Part shown: positions 22,347-34,309 of the stretch, one piece after another | Position numbering within the stretch: the stretch's first letter is position 1 | How the letters are laid out: the number at the start of each line of letters is the position of its first letter | Assembly (NCBI GenBank): GCA_028551475.1 | Contig: CM052354.1 | Coordinates: 29,535,258 to 29,599,257, forward strand | Origin: Casuarina equisetifolia | Lineage: Eukaryota > Streptophyta > Magnoliopsida > Fagales > Casuarinaceae | Length of the DNA: 64,000 bases | Direction of reading: 5' to 3' | Translations under genes and position numbers: made by a program | The notes under the pieces: generated by a model | What the model saw: the letters and a program-made list of their open reading frames with translations, nothing else | Told to the model about the DNA's origin: nothing | Database searches by the model: none

Positions 22347-23510
22347 AGCCCGCTACGAAAGCCGCCACGCGGCGAGCCGCCATTGGCTATCTGCATTAGT
22401 GACTGCCACGTGGCATGTCACGATTGGATACTCTATTTTATGTTGAATTTAATCATTAAATTCATTGGGCCTCCACATGGGCTCTACATGTGGATGGTTG
22501 GGCCTAATATGGAAGTAAGCGGGAAGGCTTACGTTGAGTTTGGGCTTTAGTTTGAATTTAATCATTAAATTCATTGGCGCCCATTGGTATGTACAATTGC
22601 CGCTCTACGGTAGATTTTGAATTTATACACTAAATTCAATGTCTGACACATGGGTCTACATGTGTTGGGTTGGGTTATGTGCGGAGTGTGTAGCCGACAA
22701 TTGTGGATTGTCAGCGAGTAAAGGATTGTTGTTGGACCACTGACTTTGGCAGTGGTCCATTTGCTTTTAAGTAAAGAGCCTTGCTACGCAAGGGTTTGAA
22801 TTCTTGGTTAGAACGATTTTGTGATATATTTATATGGGTATACTGGTACGTGTAGAAAGTGATATATCACTAGGGATTGAGGTACATTGGTAAGTATGAG
22901 ATATCAGTGAGTTGTCAATTGGAATAAAAGTTGAGCACGGTAGGAATGGATTATGTTTGTACGAGCTGCATATGCATGGATACATGCATATATTACATGT
23001 GTGGTATTTAGTATATGTATATATATTTGTATATATGTATATATATATATGGGCGATGTATTGGGCCCATAATTGATTGGGTCGTATGGACCCAATTGTG
23101 TACTTTAGTTTGTTAATGGACTTTGTGGGGTTACATGTGCGTCAAGGCACGCATTAACAGAATTGTTTTGAGTATGGAATCCATCGCATTGCTGTGCATG
23201 TTGAGTTATCACATACATGTGATATTCGTAGCTAATGATAATTAGCCGCTGTTTGCATGTTGTATTTCTACCATGTTGAAGATTGATGGCTAGTAATAAA
23301 GGGGTTTCCATATTATTTCATCGATATAATATTTTTCAAAAACCTGGTTGAAAGTCCGGGGGATTACAAACTTAAGCATAGTCTCATAAGAGCAAACATT
23401 TAGTGCAAAAATGTTTTTTAGTAATCTAGCCTCGACTAAGGTCGAAGCAAATACAATCTCGTTCCCTGCATAGGTTGTAGGTCTTTTGGCCTTCACGTAG
23501 ATTGTCCATA
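22347..23510. other. Unclassified insertion-like DNA with reiterated palindromes
   Basis: Begins GC-rich (GCCGCCACGCGGCGAGCCG) and contains a palindromic motif, GAATTTAATCATTAAATTC, twice (22445-22463, 22553-22571) and a variant at 22620-22640, each followed by text of the type CACATGGG.CTACATGTG. A TA-rich microsatellite is at 23013-23050. On the minus strand it abuts a truncated copia gag. It may be part of a retrotransposon LTR, but no TG...CA ends with flanking duplication were found. Frames at 23105-23496 have no recognisable content. Confidence 0.4.
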
Positions 23511-23514
23511 CTAT

Positions 23515-23613
23515 CTACAAACATGGAACGAAGTTTGTGGCAGTGAGTTTCAAGGAGACAAAATTTGCGAGGTTAACACCATTAGGAAACGAGTAAACAG
23601 GTTGATTTTCCAT
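23515..23613 (-). pseudogene. Ty1/copia gag start, truncated
   Basis: From ATG at 23613: MENQPVYSFPNG, then LANFVSLKLTATNF, the N-terminal signature of copia gag proteins (normally ...KLT.TNY..W). A TAG follows after 32 codons, where the conserved Trp region should come, and the DNA then changes to the unclassified block. Lies just downstream of its LTR and primer-binding site. Confidence 0.7.
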
Positions 23614-23646
23614 GATAAAAGGCCAAGGAGTAGAGTGAGAGGCATT

Positions 23647-23943
23647 GGCTCTTAATACTAGAAGAAAAACTAGTTTTAATCAAAAGAGGGAAAAGAGACC
23701 TCGAATCTCTGTTTTTATTCAAATGAAAGGCCTACAAATGATTGCTTCGTGATAAGTTTATATAGAGTTTAGAGGCATTTAACTAAAGTAAGTTACGGTT
23801 TAACAGTCTAACAAAGTTTGGTAATCCTAATAACTTGTCAACTAATTCAATTATGCTTAGCTAGAGGCTAAGTTAGAGGGCCAAATTGGTCTTTATGCTG
23901 ATTGTTTTTAATGGTTGCCAATGTTGGAGTTGATTCCTTAACA
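23647..23943 (-). mobile_element. Ty1/copia 5' LTR and primer-binding site
   Basis: On the minus strand an LTR starting TGTTAAGGAATC (23943) runs to about 23661, followed by TAGTATTAAGAGCC, a decayed form of the usual copia site complementary to initiator tRNA-Met (TGGTATCAGAGCC). The gag start follows 34 bp later. The 3' part of the element is not here; it was cut off by the 22.3-23.5 kb block. Confidence 0.65.
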
Positions 23944-24104
23944 ATGTGTTCCCCTGTCTCATGAATCCCATGTGCACACGCTCAGGTGCCATCTTTTCTT
24001 CAAGTTAATGGAGTCTCTAGTATCTCCATTTCTCCTATTCCTCCCATGTATTAATCTCCACCCTATCTTTGTCTCTCTATCCGCCATAGCTTCAAGCTCC
24101 AAAG

Positions 24105-24882
24105 ATGAAGCAAACTAGCTTCTTCCCCACTTTTGAACCACCCACTTCTCACGTGCTAACCCTTTGGATCCTCTTCTTTTCCTTTCTCATTAGAGAATCC
24201 TTAGGTATGGATGACCTTCACTTCTTGGCCTATAGTGTGCCCAAAAGCTGTCACGATGGGCAAAACATAATGTTCCTACTCTACATCCAAGGTAAGCAAG
24301 AACCTTACTGTGGCCACCCTGCGTTCTAGTTATTCTGCAACAACAATGGCCAAGCCATACTTAACATATTTGATAACAACTACACTATCCACAAAATTTT
24401 CTATCAAAACCATACCCTCCGCATCTTAAGCGTTGCCTTTTCTAATTCAGACTCCAATTGTATTCCTCAAATAAAAAACATACCTTTTCCTAGCCCTCGA
24501 TTTGAGCTCATACCAAGACAAACCTATCTATTTCTACTTTATAATTGCAACAACTTTTCTTTCCTACACGACCTTCCATGGGTGAATAACCATTGTTATA
24601 GAGATAATAAAACTTATTTGGTTGTGGTCTCACTTGAGAAGAATAGATATTTGGGAGAAGCATCAAAGGAATGCATGATTGGGTTAGTGGCACCCATTGA
24701 AGCTTACGGGGGAACAACTGATAGGCTTCAAAGGGTCCTAGAACATGGGTTTTGGCTTAAATGGAAAGCCCACAACTATAGTACTTACAAGGAAAGCAGA
24801 GGCACATGTGGGTTCAACAACGTTTCATATGTTTCCTAGTGCTTCTATCTCAATAGAATTCATTGGGAGTGCTGTGATTTTG
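24105..24882 (+). pseudogene. LRK10L-type receptor ectodomain exon (GUB_WAK), two nonsense codons
   Basis: First exon of an LRK10L-like receptor kinase. From ATG 24105: a hydrophobic signal peptide (VLTLWILFFSFLI, about residues 17-29), then a cysteine-patterned GUB_WAK-type wall-binding domain with QGKQEPYCGHP, LFCNNNGQAILNI, FSNSDSNCIPQI, LLYNCNNFS, SLEKNRYLG and LEHGFWLKWKAH, and the WAK-associated C-terminal motif CGFNNVSY. The frame is continuous but interrupted by TAG at 24327-24329 (inside CGHPAF*LFCNN) and TAG at 24837-24839. A donor GTTAGT follows at 24883. No kinase exon is found within the next 4 kb. Such receptors sit in the plasma membrane with the ectodomain towards the wall; this one cannot be made full length. 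Confidence 0.8.
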
Positions 24883-27800
24883 GTTAGTTCTCTCTCACTT
24901 TATGGATTCTTCTCTTTCTTGGTCTTAGAAATGTGATAGAACTTACTAGGCTTGAAAAAGTTAATGATATTTTTCTACTCTTGAAGCTTATCATAATCTC
25001 TAATTGAATAATCATTCTTGTGCTTAGGGAAAATAAAATTCTCAACGTACAAGATTTTACCTTTAGGTTTATCATGATAGCTGATAAGCAATTTAGGTAC
25101 AACTGTTGGTCAAACTTTATGATCATTTACTATGATTTACAGTGGAGGACATTACTAATATATGGACTCTCACATGTTAACTTTAGTTAGAGTTAGAAGT
25201 TCACCAACCTATAAGCTCCATCCTAAATTCAAATTATAGTAGATATAAAGCCTAAGTGTAGATTGATCCAATTCTTATACTTCTAAATCCTTGTTAAAGA
25301 CTAGAAACGAGATTTTTTTGTTTAAACAAAAAAAAATTGAAGAAGGTAGAATTACCCCTTGGATTTGAAAATTTAGGTAAACTTTTGAATTAAATTTTTT
25401 AATATAATATTAAAGTTCAAGTTCAAGTATTATACTCGTTCATGTGTAGATAAAGATCCTCATAGAAATTATTTTCTTCAAGCTCGAAATGATGAGGCAT
25501 ATTAAAAATGGTGTAATATAAGTTTTATTATATCTCAATCTTGCTTTAAAAAAATTTTTATAAGAAAAAACACTTTACTCTTAAATTATCTTTTAAGTAA
25601 AAGGTAACTTTCTATAACTTATTCCATTTTTCAAAATCATTACTCTTTCCTTTTGATAAACTATTAACTTCCTTGTTAGCATAACTGTTGCATATGTTAC
25701 TACACTTTCACTTTGCTTTGCAAGTGTTTTTCATATGGCTTATGTGTTCATGCACTCCATGCACCCATAAGCACACACTTCTGATCTCAACACACAACCT
25801 AATTTATTATTTATTCGTAAAGTCTACTCAACTTTAGGCCAATATTTTCTTGCTACTTATTTTTGTCTAGTAACAAATGGGCCATCATTTCCTACTCTTC
25901 CCACGTAATTGTAAGTCACCTTAATTGTGTTAAGGAAAGGGTTAAATTAATGGATAAAGATAAGATAATAATTTTATTAATTTAAGTTTCTTTGAATTCA
26001 TTAATGAGTATAAGGTTTCAACAATTTTATATGCTAGTGTGGAATGGTAAGAATTAAGAATAATGTAATAAAAACTGTATTTTGCTTAAATCTTACTTAA
26101 TAATATTTTTATAAGGACAAATATTTTTTCATATTTTTCAATAGTATTATGCTTTCAAATATAATATTAGAATCTAGATTAAGTGGTGAGAACACCAATA
26201 TACTAAACCTAAAAGTTCAAAGTAGTTTGCTAAGGATACATACCTTTGACATGAACCTTTTGATAGTGGGAAATGTTAAAATAGTTCCCAAAAAAAAAAA
26301 TTAGTTAAAATTTATTTGAAAAACTCATTTATAAAAAGAAAATACTGTATTAGTTTTGCATTAACTTTCTAGTATTCTTATGCCTTTTGACATTAAATCC
26401 TTGAAAATAAAGGATGAAATGAGGAGTCATGAAAAGGTAGCAGTTGTAAGGTTTAATGAGCAACCAAGAAGAAAAGGGGTTGAATTGGTTTTCTAAGGAA
26501 CAATATAATAATGTCCTAATTTTATTCCAGCATTAGATATCAATGATAGCCACTAATGTATTGTTGCTTCCTATGAAGTTGGAAAAATGGATCACTAGCA
26601 AACCATATGACACTGACACTGAATAATTATTTATTTTATTTAATGTTCTTTTATTTGCACTCAAATGATGCAGGGAATAAGGGAAAGGATTTTTATTCAT
26701 GACGGATAGGCTATAAAATGTCACCATTGAAGTTGGACCTAGAAAGATAAACATGTCGTTCTCCTTGACTTTTAGACAACTAGAGTGCATTTACAATACT
26801 AAAACAGTGGTAAGTTTTTTCACATTACATAAATGTTAGCCTTGAAATCGGATATAATTATTGAAATTGTTTTTACAGATACAGAGTGTTGACAAAGTGA
26901 TCCAACTTGTTTTTACAGCTTTGGAAAAATATGCTTGCTTAGAGGTGATGAATTGTTTATTTTCTTTGGAATTATGTTCTTGTTCCAATTAAAGGTGTTT
27001 TGTGTGTTCATTCTAGTTACAAAGATGATTGAAACCCAATTTAGTTAAACTTTCATCATTAAATGTTTGTCATGCCAGTTAGATGTTCCAATATAGTAGG
27101 GCTATCTTTGGTATGGTTTAAGCTCAAGAGACTCTAATCCCTAAGTACTCAAAATTTTCTTCCTTCAATTAGGATATGATTATAACCAAGTGTTGTGCCT
27201 ATTGACACATCAGTTATATGGTCTCTCACAAGACTCTAATGCATCTATTTCTCGGCCTAACGAGTCCCTTTTAAATGTCATTTCAAAATTAGTACGCCAT
27301 CTTTTCTCATTGTCACTCACATGGTCATGATTAATAAACTATGAATATAATGTGAAATAGAAAGGGTTAGAATAACTGCTTCTAATAAAGTTAAAGCAAT
27401 AAATTTTAGCTTAAATATCAAGAGTTGCTACCTTACCTCATGCATCATGTCTTTTCATATAGCCTGTCAAGTCTTTGAACTTTACTAATAATTCATTTTT
27501 GGTTCTCATCTTTTCTAAAGGCATCTCATTATTATATAGGTACCACCAAGGTTATTAGTGAACCCTAGTTCATAAGGTTCACTAACAATTCAATTTGTGG
27601 ATCTATCAGGTCATCATTTTGTTCACATATTTAGTTTTTTAGGCCTAGATTGATTTTGCATTTTAGGAACCAAAAGCTCTTTATTTAGTGGTCAACATAG
27701 TTTTAGGCCTATAATTATCCTTAATATGTGTGAACATTCACATTATAATTGTATATCAATAAGAGACATCAAACGTTTACATCACTTTGTTCACATATTT

Positions 27801-28960
27801 AGTTTTTTGATCTAGATTGATTTTACATTTCAAGAACTGAATGTTATTTATTTAATGGTCACTGTAGTCTTAGGCTTGTAATTATCCTCACTATGTGTGA
27901 ACATTAACATTATAATTACATATTAGTAATAGACATCAAATGTTTAATTCACCTATCCATTACCTTCTCATGTTTGTGTCATCGATATTCATTATACACA
28001 TGATTCAATTGTTTATTTTCCCATGGCGTGTTTAGTTTACTTGTCTTTTCCTTTCTTTCTTTTTTTCTTTTTTTCTTTTTTTCTTTTTTTCTTTTTTTTT
28101 TCTTGTTAGGTAACCCAACCTTACAAAGAGAAAGAACATGCTAAAGTTAAATACACTTAAGCCATAACACAGTTTTTTTCCCCTCTTTTTGAATAAAAGA
28201 AACAAATTAGTCATACATTGTTTAATGGTATCAATTGTTAACATCGTTGTGGCGCTAATACTCCCCATTTGAACATTGAGCAGTTCTACAAATTTTATTT
28301 GCAGATTGTCCAATTCCTGTAAAAGATGACATTAGGGAAGAGGTAATCACGTGATTGGCAACGAATATGGTCATAGACAAGGTGTTCTATACTTAGTGTG
28401 ATGGAAGACACTTCTTAAAGCGAGAAACTCACCTACAATTTTTTATTTCAAATTTATACTTCAAAAATCTTTGGGCAGGAAAATTAAAACCCCACTATAA
28501 AGATTTCATGAATTTTAGCAAGTTTGTGTTCTAATACATTTACTAGCATTTTTAATTTTTATTTGATTAAATGTTTGGCTTAGGAATACACTTTCTACAT
28601 GTGGAATCCTTTGTGCAATAACTCTAAACTATTTGTTTCTAGACCTTTTCAGTGGCTTATCTGCCTTTGTGCTGTGATTACGGTAAAGTGAACTCAAGTA
28701 CTCCGAGATTAACATATTGATCCATGTGACTTAAAACTCCTTAAAACAACATAAGTGGTTTTTTGAAGACGACATCCTTTCTCAAAAAGCCTGACTGTTC
28801 TATTTGTTTATTTCCTTTCTGCTCTTATTGAACACTCCAACAAGTCACTAGTAATTATAATCCAAACTTCAGATCTGTAGGCATGATTTTGCAAGTTCGT
28901 CAAACTAACTTACATTAATAACTCTTTTTTTTTTTATTTTTTTCCCCTTAAACGAACTTA
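24883..28960. other. Four kilobases without a recognisable gene
   Basis: AT-rich, stop-rich DNA. The first part would be the intron after the LRK10L exon. 27600-27930 contains an internal imperfect repeat (TTAGTTTTTTAGGCCTAGATTGA and TTAGTTTTTTGATCTAGATTGA, about 185 bp apart). 28040-28105 is a pyrimidine (TTTTTC)n stretch that produces a spurious Lys-rich frame on the minus strand. I looked for kinase motifs (HRD, DFG, APE) on both strands and saw none. Confidence 0.5.
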
Positions 28961-29019
28961 GATAGAAAAATGATAGTTCAGTTATACATGAATTTTCTTT
29001 TTCTTTTTTTCTTCCCACT

Positions 29020-29615
29020 TAGTTTTGGGTACGACCGAAAGCAAACCAAACAACAAAAGGTTAAAAAGCACCAAACATACTTGAAGCAGCGAATAAAGGC
29101 ACAAAAACAACATCAAACCAACATTTCAGAACCCAAAAAAAAAAAAAAAACCAGGTTAATTCATTCCAAACATGTAACACAATGTTGAAAAGGATTGCGA
29201 GTAGGAGCAATGCAAAGACATGCGATGCTAACTTAAGGTAAGGCCTACTTTCTCATTGCGCCATACTTCCAGCCTACCGATGCTAATCAAACAGGGCACT
29301 GGCATATCCTTGCAAAGCTATAACAATCTGCATAGTTTCCAAGGAATAGGACAAGTTAGAAGCTTCCTATCTCAAGCATAAAGACCATCTGTACTCTTCA
29401 ACAGGATGAGACATTATTGCGTTCCTAATTTAGCTGAATCAATCCTTCTTTACCTCTCACAATAAAGAGGAGAAGGAAAGGTACTTTTGGCTTGACATGA
29501 ATCAGCCATTGCAACCATTATGTCCTATTACCCGTTCAATGACCCACGCACACTTCACAGGCTTGGTTTAACAAGCAAAGAAACAAGGAATAAAAAATGA
29601 AGAATCTGACTCTAC
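29020..29615 (-). repeat. 3' flank of PERK copy 2
   Basis: Shared with 6060-6440, 7790-8770 and 19620-20440. No terminal kinase exon recognised. Confidence 0.55.
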
Positions 29616-32548
29616 CTGGCTTATTCGTGGTTGACGGGATGCTGAACAACGCACACAAGCTAACGCACAAGCAGCCATTAAAGTCATCTGCCACTCGTCA
29701 TAATCATTATGCAACCTTGGATCAACGAGAGCACCAAAGTCTTCACATTTCAGAGCTTGTATGAGCAAAGGCCTCGCCTACAATGCCAACAGGATTCAAT
29801 TTTTCTATATGACATCCCAAATAAAAGTTTATTTATATAATGGGCACGGTTGTGAATCTAAATAATGAACTCACCCAGTCCGCCAAGGTTGAATGGGGTG
29901 GGTCAATGGGTTTGCGTCCAGTGATCAACTCTAAAAGCACGACCCCATAGGAGAAAACATCTGATTTGTCTGTAAGTTTCCCACTAAAAGCATATTCTGG
30001 ATCCAAATAACTGTCACAAGAGAGGATGTGAGAACTAGCAAAATGCATCCTAACTTGGGCACATAAAGATCATGAATTCATATTACATAATCCTAAGTAG
30101 AAAACCAAACAAAGAATACAAGTGGTAAAATGAATATAAGATTCAATAAAAGGAGGATGAAACATAGTTGACAAAGATGGCAAAGATGGCCATATTAAAA
30201 TATATTCTGTCTAATAATAAAAGCAACTAGTTAAAATATCAAAGAAATTGGTCTTTACCCATTAATTCCCATTATCCCAGTGGAGACATGAGCATCAAAA
30301 TCAGAAACAAATCCTGCGAGTCCAAAATCAGAAACCTGAGCAAAATATTCTCCACTTTGTTATTTGAGTCGTGTCTTTGCAACTCAAGATGAGCTTTTCC
30401 ATTATATAACTTCCATCCAAGATAGTTCAAAATATAACAAATTTCAAGAAATCAATATTGCAACTATACCTTTGCGACAAACTCGAAATCTAGCAGTATG
30501 TTAGATGCCTTGATATCACAATGAATGATATTGAGACCACCTACATACACATAAGATTAAGATATGGGCTGAAGTTTAGAAATAGGAAAACTCAAAGAGA
30601 CTAACTCACAATTCTCATGAAGGTACTCTAGTCCTCTTGCAACTCCTAAAGCAATTTTCAGTCTTGTGGGCCAATCAATAATTGGTTGGCTTTTTCCTGC
30701 AATAAAAATTCTCTATCAAGACCATAAATCCATCAAAAGAAAGAACAATCTAACCGGTTTTCAATTATATGAAGCATCCAGTAACTATTGTCCTTGTTTA
30801 CTATTGAGTTTAATTAATAGACTTACAAATTGAAACAATATTTTCAAAAGACTTACATTGTGACATAAAACCAATAATAATCACCCATCAAACTTCTATC
30901 CTAGCCCATGGAGTAACAATTAATTGAAGAAAAAAAGGTAGAACAATAAAGAGAAAAGCATTGAATCTTCTAAAGAGTATAGCACCAATTCTGGGGTTTA
31001 ATAGCATAGCGTTACATGTTAATTAGGGGGGGCTTTTTCTTTTTTTTTGGGGAGGGGGGGGGGGGGGGGGGGGGGGTGGTGGGTAAAGGAGAAGAGTTCC
31101 AAGATGAAGACCCCAACTCACCATGTAAGTGGTACTCCAAGGTATTGTTTGGAACAAACTTATAAACAAGCAGTCTATGGGATCCAGTATCACAAAACCC
31201 TACCATTGAAACAAGATTCGTGTGATAAATCGCACAAATACTCTTAAACTCTTTAAGAAACTCATCCCCTCCCAGCACACTCCCAGCTCTCAACTTCTTG
31301 ACAACCACTTCCATCCCATTGAAAAAGACTCCTTTGTGCACAGACCCAAATGCACCTTCTCCAAGGAAGTTGGCGGCTGAGAATTCATCTGTTGCCATAG
31401 CTCATAACTCGCATGGAAAAATTTCCTTTGCCAAACCTGATAATCCTCCTGGTATCATCATAGGATCATCTGGTGAGTGAGGTGGTTGCAATGCAACAAC
31501 TGGAGGAGGAGAGGGCTGCTTCAACACTTCACCATGACTCGCTGGCTGGGGGGACTTGTGTTGCAAAAGCTGCGGTTGAGGATCATTGTAGGGTCCAACT
31601 AGCAATTCCAACAAAGATAAAAAAAATGAGCTAATTATAATCTAATTCATCAGTCAAACTTTGGACACCAGAAAAAAGAAAATAGTAGTGGCAAAAAAGC
31701 ATTAATCATTAAATGCATGTATAGCAAACAAAGTAGTGGATGGCAAAGAGACAACTTCATTATAGAGTCAATTGTATTGGTAAATTTCTTACAAGAAGAA
31801 AATGACCCTCAAAGCTCACAAAATTGAGAACACAAGGCTCCTTCTTCAATGAAGGCTCCACCTTATGTTTAAATCTCCTAAAAAAATCCAACCCTTTTCT
31901 TTCTCTATTTTCTTATCACATAACCATAATCCTTAACCTAAAACAACTGAGTTTTAAATACTCCGAAGAAAATCTAGAATACCAAATCCACCACAATATG
32001 CGTAAAAACCATGCTCTTTTGTGCATGTATACAATCAGAATCCTGGAAAAATATCAGTTATCAAATCCGCTCACTAAATCTACTTTCAAACCCATACGAA
32101 TGGACCACGCATGTGTTGTCAACAAAACCTATAACAAAAAATTTTTAATACAAGAAAACTTCAAATCTATGAGCGCCTCGGAAAGTAAAACATACCACGT
32201 GAATTCTTCGTAGTAATGGAAAAACACATTAGGGTTTAGCACGGTCACAGAATCAACAAAAATCAAGAACCGAAAACCATTATAAATTCTAATCGAAAAA
32301 GAAATCGACAAACCCATAATCAAAACCAAGTGCCTCTGGCTAAACCTTTTCTCATGACTAAAAGGAAATCCCAAATCAGAACACGCAAAATTAAATTTTA
32401 GTGACGCCGACAAAGTGGAATAAAAAATAAAAATAAAACTCATACCTCCGGTCCCAGGGGATAGAGGTGAAGGCGAGTAGTGGCCCTCGACTGAAAAGGG
32501 CGGACAGGCGCGACGTAGTCTGTCGTATTTTTCGAGAGTTCCAGACAT
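29616..32548 (-). pseudogene. PERK-like protein kinase, copy 2 (seven exons, one clear nonsense codon)
   Basis: Best preserved PERK relative. Exons: 32446-32548 (MSGTLEKYDRLRRACPP, donor GTATGAG), 31122 to about 31606 (proline-rich PQPQLLQHKSPQP, then NFLGEGAFGSVHKGV glycine loop, VVVKKL lysine, LLVYKFVPNNTLEYHLHG), 30610-30696 ([20 protein letters not shown]), 30470-30540 (catalytic loop HCDIKASNILLDFEF), 30259-30335 (VSDFGLAGF), 29875-30010 ([32 protein letters not shown]) and 29616-29777 (ALVDPRLHNDYDE, CSASRQPRISQ). All borders are GT/AG and phases agree. A TGA at 31402-31404 lies between FPCEL and AMATDEFS. The loop is HCD, a non-RD form. The usual RALEG end exon and a membrane segment are not seen. 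Family role: cell-surface or cytoplasmic Ser/Thr kinase. Confidence 0.85.
31055..31076 (+). repeat. Poly-G tract in PERK copy 2 intron
   Basis: Twenty-two G just inside intron 2, where copy 1 has a poly-A run (10191-10200). Potential G-quadruplex on the non-template strand of the gene; length may be a sequencing artefact. Confidence 0.8.
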
Positions 32549-33340
32549 GGCTGCAGATTTCGAGTTATCTCTCCCGAGAAGAAGTAGAGAGAGAGAGAGA
32601 GAGAGGGCAAATAAAGAAAATTGGAACAGGTAATGGGCCCAACGCGTCACCGCGGTACTTCACGGGACGCGGTTTTCTCTATAGCCCCAGACCGATTAAG
32701 CGTTTTAGAGTAAAAATTAATAATAACACAGTTTTATACGGCGAAAGAGGCATATGCGGGGTGCGTTTCACGGTCGCGCGTGGTTCGCAAGGAGCGTCCC
32801 CAAATCCTTTTTTGTTTTTTGTTTTTCTTTTTGGTGAGCGAAGTACATGTTGGAGTCCCATATCTGAAAGAAAATGGAAAAAAATCAAAACTTAAAACGT
32901 TAATAATTTCCAATCAGAATTAATTGCGGGCGCAGAAATACAGCGGGGAAAATAAGGCAAGAAGTGAAAGCGGGAAAAAATAAAAAATAAATAAATAGAA
33001 AAGGAAGTGAAGGTGTGATACTGCGTGTAATTAAAGATGGGAATATATTCTCTAATTATTCTATATAAGAATATGATAGTAAATAAAATCATTAGTTGGT
33101 CATATGTTTCCAATAAAGTTAACCAAGGAATGATTAATAAAAATAAAAAAAGGAAGAAGATTAAAAGTAGTTGATAATTGAATGAGTCAATCTCTTAAAA
33201 CTTGGCAAATCTGTTTCCGGGGAAGATCGCTAAATGTTTTTCAACCAAGCGACTACAAACGTTTCAATTTCATAATAACGATTATCCAATCAAAAATCAT
33301 TGAAATCATTTATTAAAAATTGTGCAAAGGCAATTGTCTA
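32549..33340. promoter_or_regulatory. Upstream region of PERK copy 2 with (GA)n tract
   Basis: A GAGAGA run at 32584-32607 would lie in the 5' leader (CT-rich on the gene strand, common in plant leaders). A GC-rich patch at 32640-32790 precedes it. No clear TATA box could be fixed. Frames at 32467-32895 on the plus strand are shadows. Confidence 0.35.
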
Positions 33341-33349
33341 ATTGTCAAA

Positions 33350-33800
33350 TTTACTCTTTTCTAAAATTTGGTATACAAAATAGTAAATATTACAATAATA
33401 TGACATATAATAAAAAATGTTTTGATAACTAGTGTTGTAGGGTTAAATTTGAAAGTAAAGACTAACAATTATAGTGTAAGAAAGATACTTTAGCTTCCTA
33501 TATATAGACTTCAACGATGTTGGAATTGAAAACACAATCACACAATAGAAACTTTGCTTATGGGAGAAGATAATATTGGAAGTATGTCATCTTAATTAGT
33601 ATCAATTTATTATTTGCTTTTATTATTTTTTAATTATTTCCCTAGTGAGGAGGAGGATTCTTTCAATACATAGTCATTAATTGTTAAAATCAAGTTATTT
33701 TGGAAATACAATCATTCTACAAATAGGAAGTTATTTTTTTCTTTTATTTTGTATGATTTTTTTGTTGGATAAGCCATTGTATTATATGTGGAGGTGACGG
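33350..33800. repeat. LTR-like repeat, copy d
   Basis: Matches 13740-14240: GAGAAGATAATATTGGAAGTATGTC, AATACAATCATTCTACAAATAGGAAG. It ends at CCATTGTATTAT just before the TATA-like box, where unrelated DNA begins. Confidence 0.6.
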
Positions 33801-34082
33801 AAGCCTTATGTGAAGAGCGGATAACATGGAGGGAAGATGGTGTCCCTCTCATACGGAGCAAAGAAGACCCAAGCGAGTTCAGGTAGCAGAACTGAAAATT
33901 CAGCAACTTCAGCAATTGCCTGATCTCAACACATCACCCGCATACTTGAATACATTTTTATAGCCAAAAAGAGGCAGAAAAAATCTCCTCCTTCCCAGCA
34001 GAGTAAGGGGTGAAAGTGAAAACGAAAAGCAGAAAAGAAAGAAGAGATAAAAAGCCATTTTGTATGGCTTAAGTTTTCCCTG

Positions 34083-34253
34083 CATTTGAGTTTTCTTCTG
34101 TTTCCTGGTCTTTTTTTTCTGAGACTACAACAGTGGACTTTATTTTCTAAGAAGAGGATGAACCAAAAAATTTTAAGCTCGGATTTTGGTCATCAAAATC
34201 CACTGTTGTAGTCTCAGAAAAAAATGGCCAGGAAACAGAACAAAACTCAAATG
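34083..34253. repeat. Foldback: inverted repeat with ~55-bp arms
   Basis: Left arm 34083-34138 (CATTTGAGTTTTCTTCTG...CTACAACAGTGGA) is matched by the reverse complement of 34199-34253 with only a few mismatches; the loop is about 60 bases. Transcribed from either strand it would give a long, nearly perfect hairpin. No flanking target duplication or coding content was found. Confidence 0.85.
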
Positions 34254-34309
34254 CGCGGTGGCGTTTAGTGAATGTGTATGTTCGCTGGTGGCTGGCGTGC
34301 CATGTGGTA

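Noticed and set aside
28032..28313. Lys-rich 93-codon frame on the minus strand
   Set aside because: Produced by the (TTTTTC)n tract; no conserved content.
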